Part shown: one piece after another, positions 63,214 through 64,000 of the stretch | How positions within the stretch are numbered: the stretch's first letter is position 1 | Layout of the letters: each line of letters starts with the position of its first letter | Source: Umezawaea tangerina | Lineage (GTDB): Bacteria > Actinomycetota > Actinomycetes > Mycobacteriales > Pseudonocardiaceae | Assembly (NCBI RefSeq): GCF_003002815.1 | Contig: NZ_PVTF01000019.1 | Span: 101,430 to 165,429 of the forward strand | Reading direction: 5' to 3' | Length of the DNA: 64,000 nt | Position numbers and translations under genes: made by a program | The notes under the pieces: generated by a model | Databases searched by the model: none | The model's input: only the letters and a program-made list of their open reading frames with translations | What the model was told of the DNA's origin: nothing

Positions 63214-63909
63214 GTGACGAGCACACGGTGGACACCCGACCACGGACTCGACTACGAGCCGGTGCCCTACCGGCCCGCGCGCCTCCCGCTTGAGGAGTCG
63301 CTGCGCACGGCGGCCTGGCTCCGGGAGCGCATGGACGAACGCCGAACCGTGCGGATGTTCTCCAGGGAAGCCGTGCCGGAACAGCTCGTGCTCGACGCCA
63401 TCGCGGTCGCCTCGACCGCGCCGAGCGGCGCCCACCAGCAGCCGTGGACGTTCGTCGTGGTCAAGGACAAGGAGGTCCGGGCGCGCATCCGCGAGGCGGC
63501 CGAGGCCGAGGAGCGGATCTCCTACCAGGGCAGGCTGGGCGAGCAGTGGCTCGACGCCCTCCGTCCACTCGGGACGGACGACTACAAGCCGCACCTGACC
63601 GACGCCCCCTACCTGGTCGTGGTGTTCGAGCAGCGGTTCTACCTGGAGGCCGACGGCAGCACCCGCAAGCACTACTACGTGGACGAGTCGGTCGGCATCG
63701 CCGTCGGGATGCTGCTGACCGCACTGCACCTGTCGGGGCTGTCGGCGTTGACGCACACGCCGTCGCCGATGAGGTTCCTGGCCGAGGTGCTGAAGCGGCC
63801 GCGCAACGAGAAGGCGTTCGCGGTGATCCCGATCGGCTACCCGGCGGACGACTGCGTCGTGCCGAACCTGGTCCGCAAGTCGATGGACCAGGTGATCGTC
63901 ACCATCTAG
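63214..63909 (+). CDS. Nitroreductase-family flavoprotein
   Basis: A 231-residue FMN-dependent oxidoreductase. It has LRERMDERRTVRMFSREAVPEQLVLDAIAVASTAPSGAHQQPWTFVVVKD, where the RRTVR and SGAHQQPW segments bind FMN. YYVDESVGIAVGMLLTALHLSGLSALTHTPSP follows, giving a profile close to the iodotyrosine-deiodinase/BluB-like group. The GTG start lies about 90 nt after the divergent YibE/F start. The TAG stop abuts the presumed left end of an IS630-type element, whose TA target could provide part of the stop codon. Confidence 0.88.
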   Translation: MTSTRWTPDHGLDYEPVPYRPARLPLEESLRTAAWLRERMDERRTVRMFSREAVPEQLVLDAIAVASTAPSGAHQQPWTFVVVKDKEVRARIREAAEAEERISYQGRLGEQWLDALRPLGTDDYKPHLTDAPYLVVVFEQRFYLEADGSTRKHYYVDESVGIAVGMLLTALHLSGLSALTHTPSPMRFLAEVLKRPRNEKAFAVIPIGYPADDCVVPNLVRKSMDQVIVTI

Positions 63910-64000
63910 TGTCCTGAGTCTTTAGTTCGTGTGCAGGCGTAGGGTTCGGTGGCATGCCGAACCCGAAACTGCCCGAGTTGGTGCTCTCCGACGATGAGGC
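63910..64000 (+). mobile_element. Left end of an IS630-type insertion sequence (partial)
   Basis: The sequence GTCCTGAGTCTTTAGTTCG following the TA of the preceding stop codon looks like an IS630 terminal repeat, with a transposase start 44 nt inside. IS630-family elements insert at TA. The right end is outside the window, so the inverted repeat cannot be verified. Confidence 0.65.
63954..64000 (+). CDS. IS630-family transposase, N-terminal fragment at the window edge
   Basis: The frame opens with MPNPKLPELVLSDDE, the characteristic N-terminus of actinobacterial IS630-family transposases, whose HTH region would follow. The rest is cut off by the window edge. Confidence 0.7.
   Translation, partial: MPNPKLPELVLSDDE

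Noticed and set aside
60982..63909. 975-residue frame read as one protein
   Set aside because: Most of it lies antisense to the spermidine-synthase-like and YibE/F genes; only the nitroreductase from 63214 is supported.

Overview
The window is high-GC actinobacterial chromosome, most likely from a mycelial Pseudonocardiales genus (Saccharothrix, Lentzea or Actinosynnema type). Supporting this are many GTG and TTG starts, stop/start overlaps of the GTGA or ATGA kind, an SsgA-family sporulation protein, a das-type chitobiose operon and a class I RSH enzyme. No tRNA or rRNA gene and no CRISPR array was recognised. The genus is an inference from gene content.

Layout. 1-3006: a STAND NTPase (NB-ARC plus TPR) whose reading frame continues upstream across an in-frame TAG, then a methyltransferase. 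3187-6371: tandem glycine riboswitch, gcvP and its terminator. 6494-9424: MarR regulator, isochorismatase-like protein and MFS exporter behind a MarR-type palindrome, then a DUF427 gene. 9632-12516: a frameshifted membrane protein gene, a divergent DUF3224/WYL-regulator pair sharing a perfect operator, and an SsgA-like gene. 12513-25000: a solute-binding/VWA protein, a glycosylase-like protein, an MFS transporter, two CNNM/CBS proteins, a LacI regulator, a Tat-exported beta-lactamase-fold protein, an SDR, a cupin and a membrane diguanylate cyclase.

25171-39095 is a housekeeping block: ruvCAB, yajC-secD-secF-apt, relA, a secreted-side cyclophilin, an MBL hydrolase, hisS and a small membrane protein, interrupted by an epoxide-hydrolase-like gene and its divergent HxlR regulator.

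39548-57558 is a carbohydrate-scavenging region. A dasABCD-like operon imports and cleaves chitobiose-type sugars. A minus-strand importer (binding protein, two permeases, DUF624) is divergent from a secreted PL11 rhamnogalacturonan lyase, with a perfect LacI-type operator between them. Next come a Gfo/Idh/MocA-DUF6807 fusion, a DasR-like GntR regulator and two tandem secreted GH16 enzymes with chitin-binding-like tails. Neither importer carries an ATPase gene, which suggests a shared MsiK-type ATPase encoded elsewhere. A Crp/Fnr regulator and a degenerate nucleotidyl cyclase lie downstream of the DUF624 gene and may be co-transcribed with it.

57624-64000 holds a PLP lyase, an opine/alanine-dehydrogenase-like protein, a spermidine-synthase-like protein, DUF1304, a YibE/F protein, a nitroreductase and the left edge of an IS630-type insertion sequence.

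The most unusual signals are non-coding. One hairpin element of about 120 bp occurs three times (22789, 39202, 52106) with 20-22 bp perfect arms that covary between copies. A second, larger modular repeat occurs twice in opposite orientation (15380 and 60010). Both families sit inside regions of marked strand composition bias.
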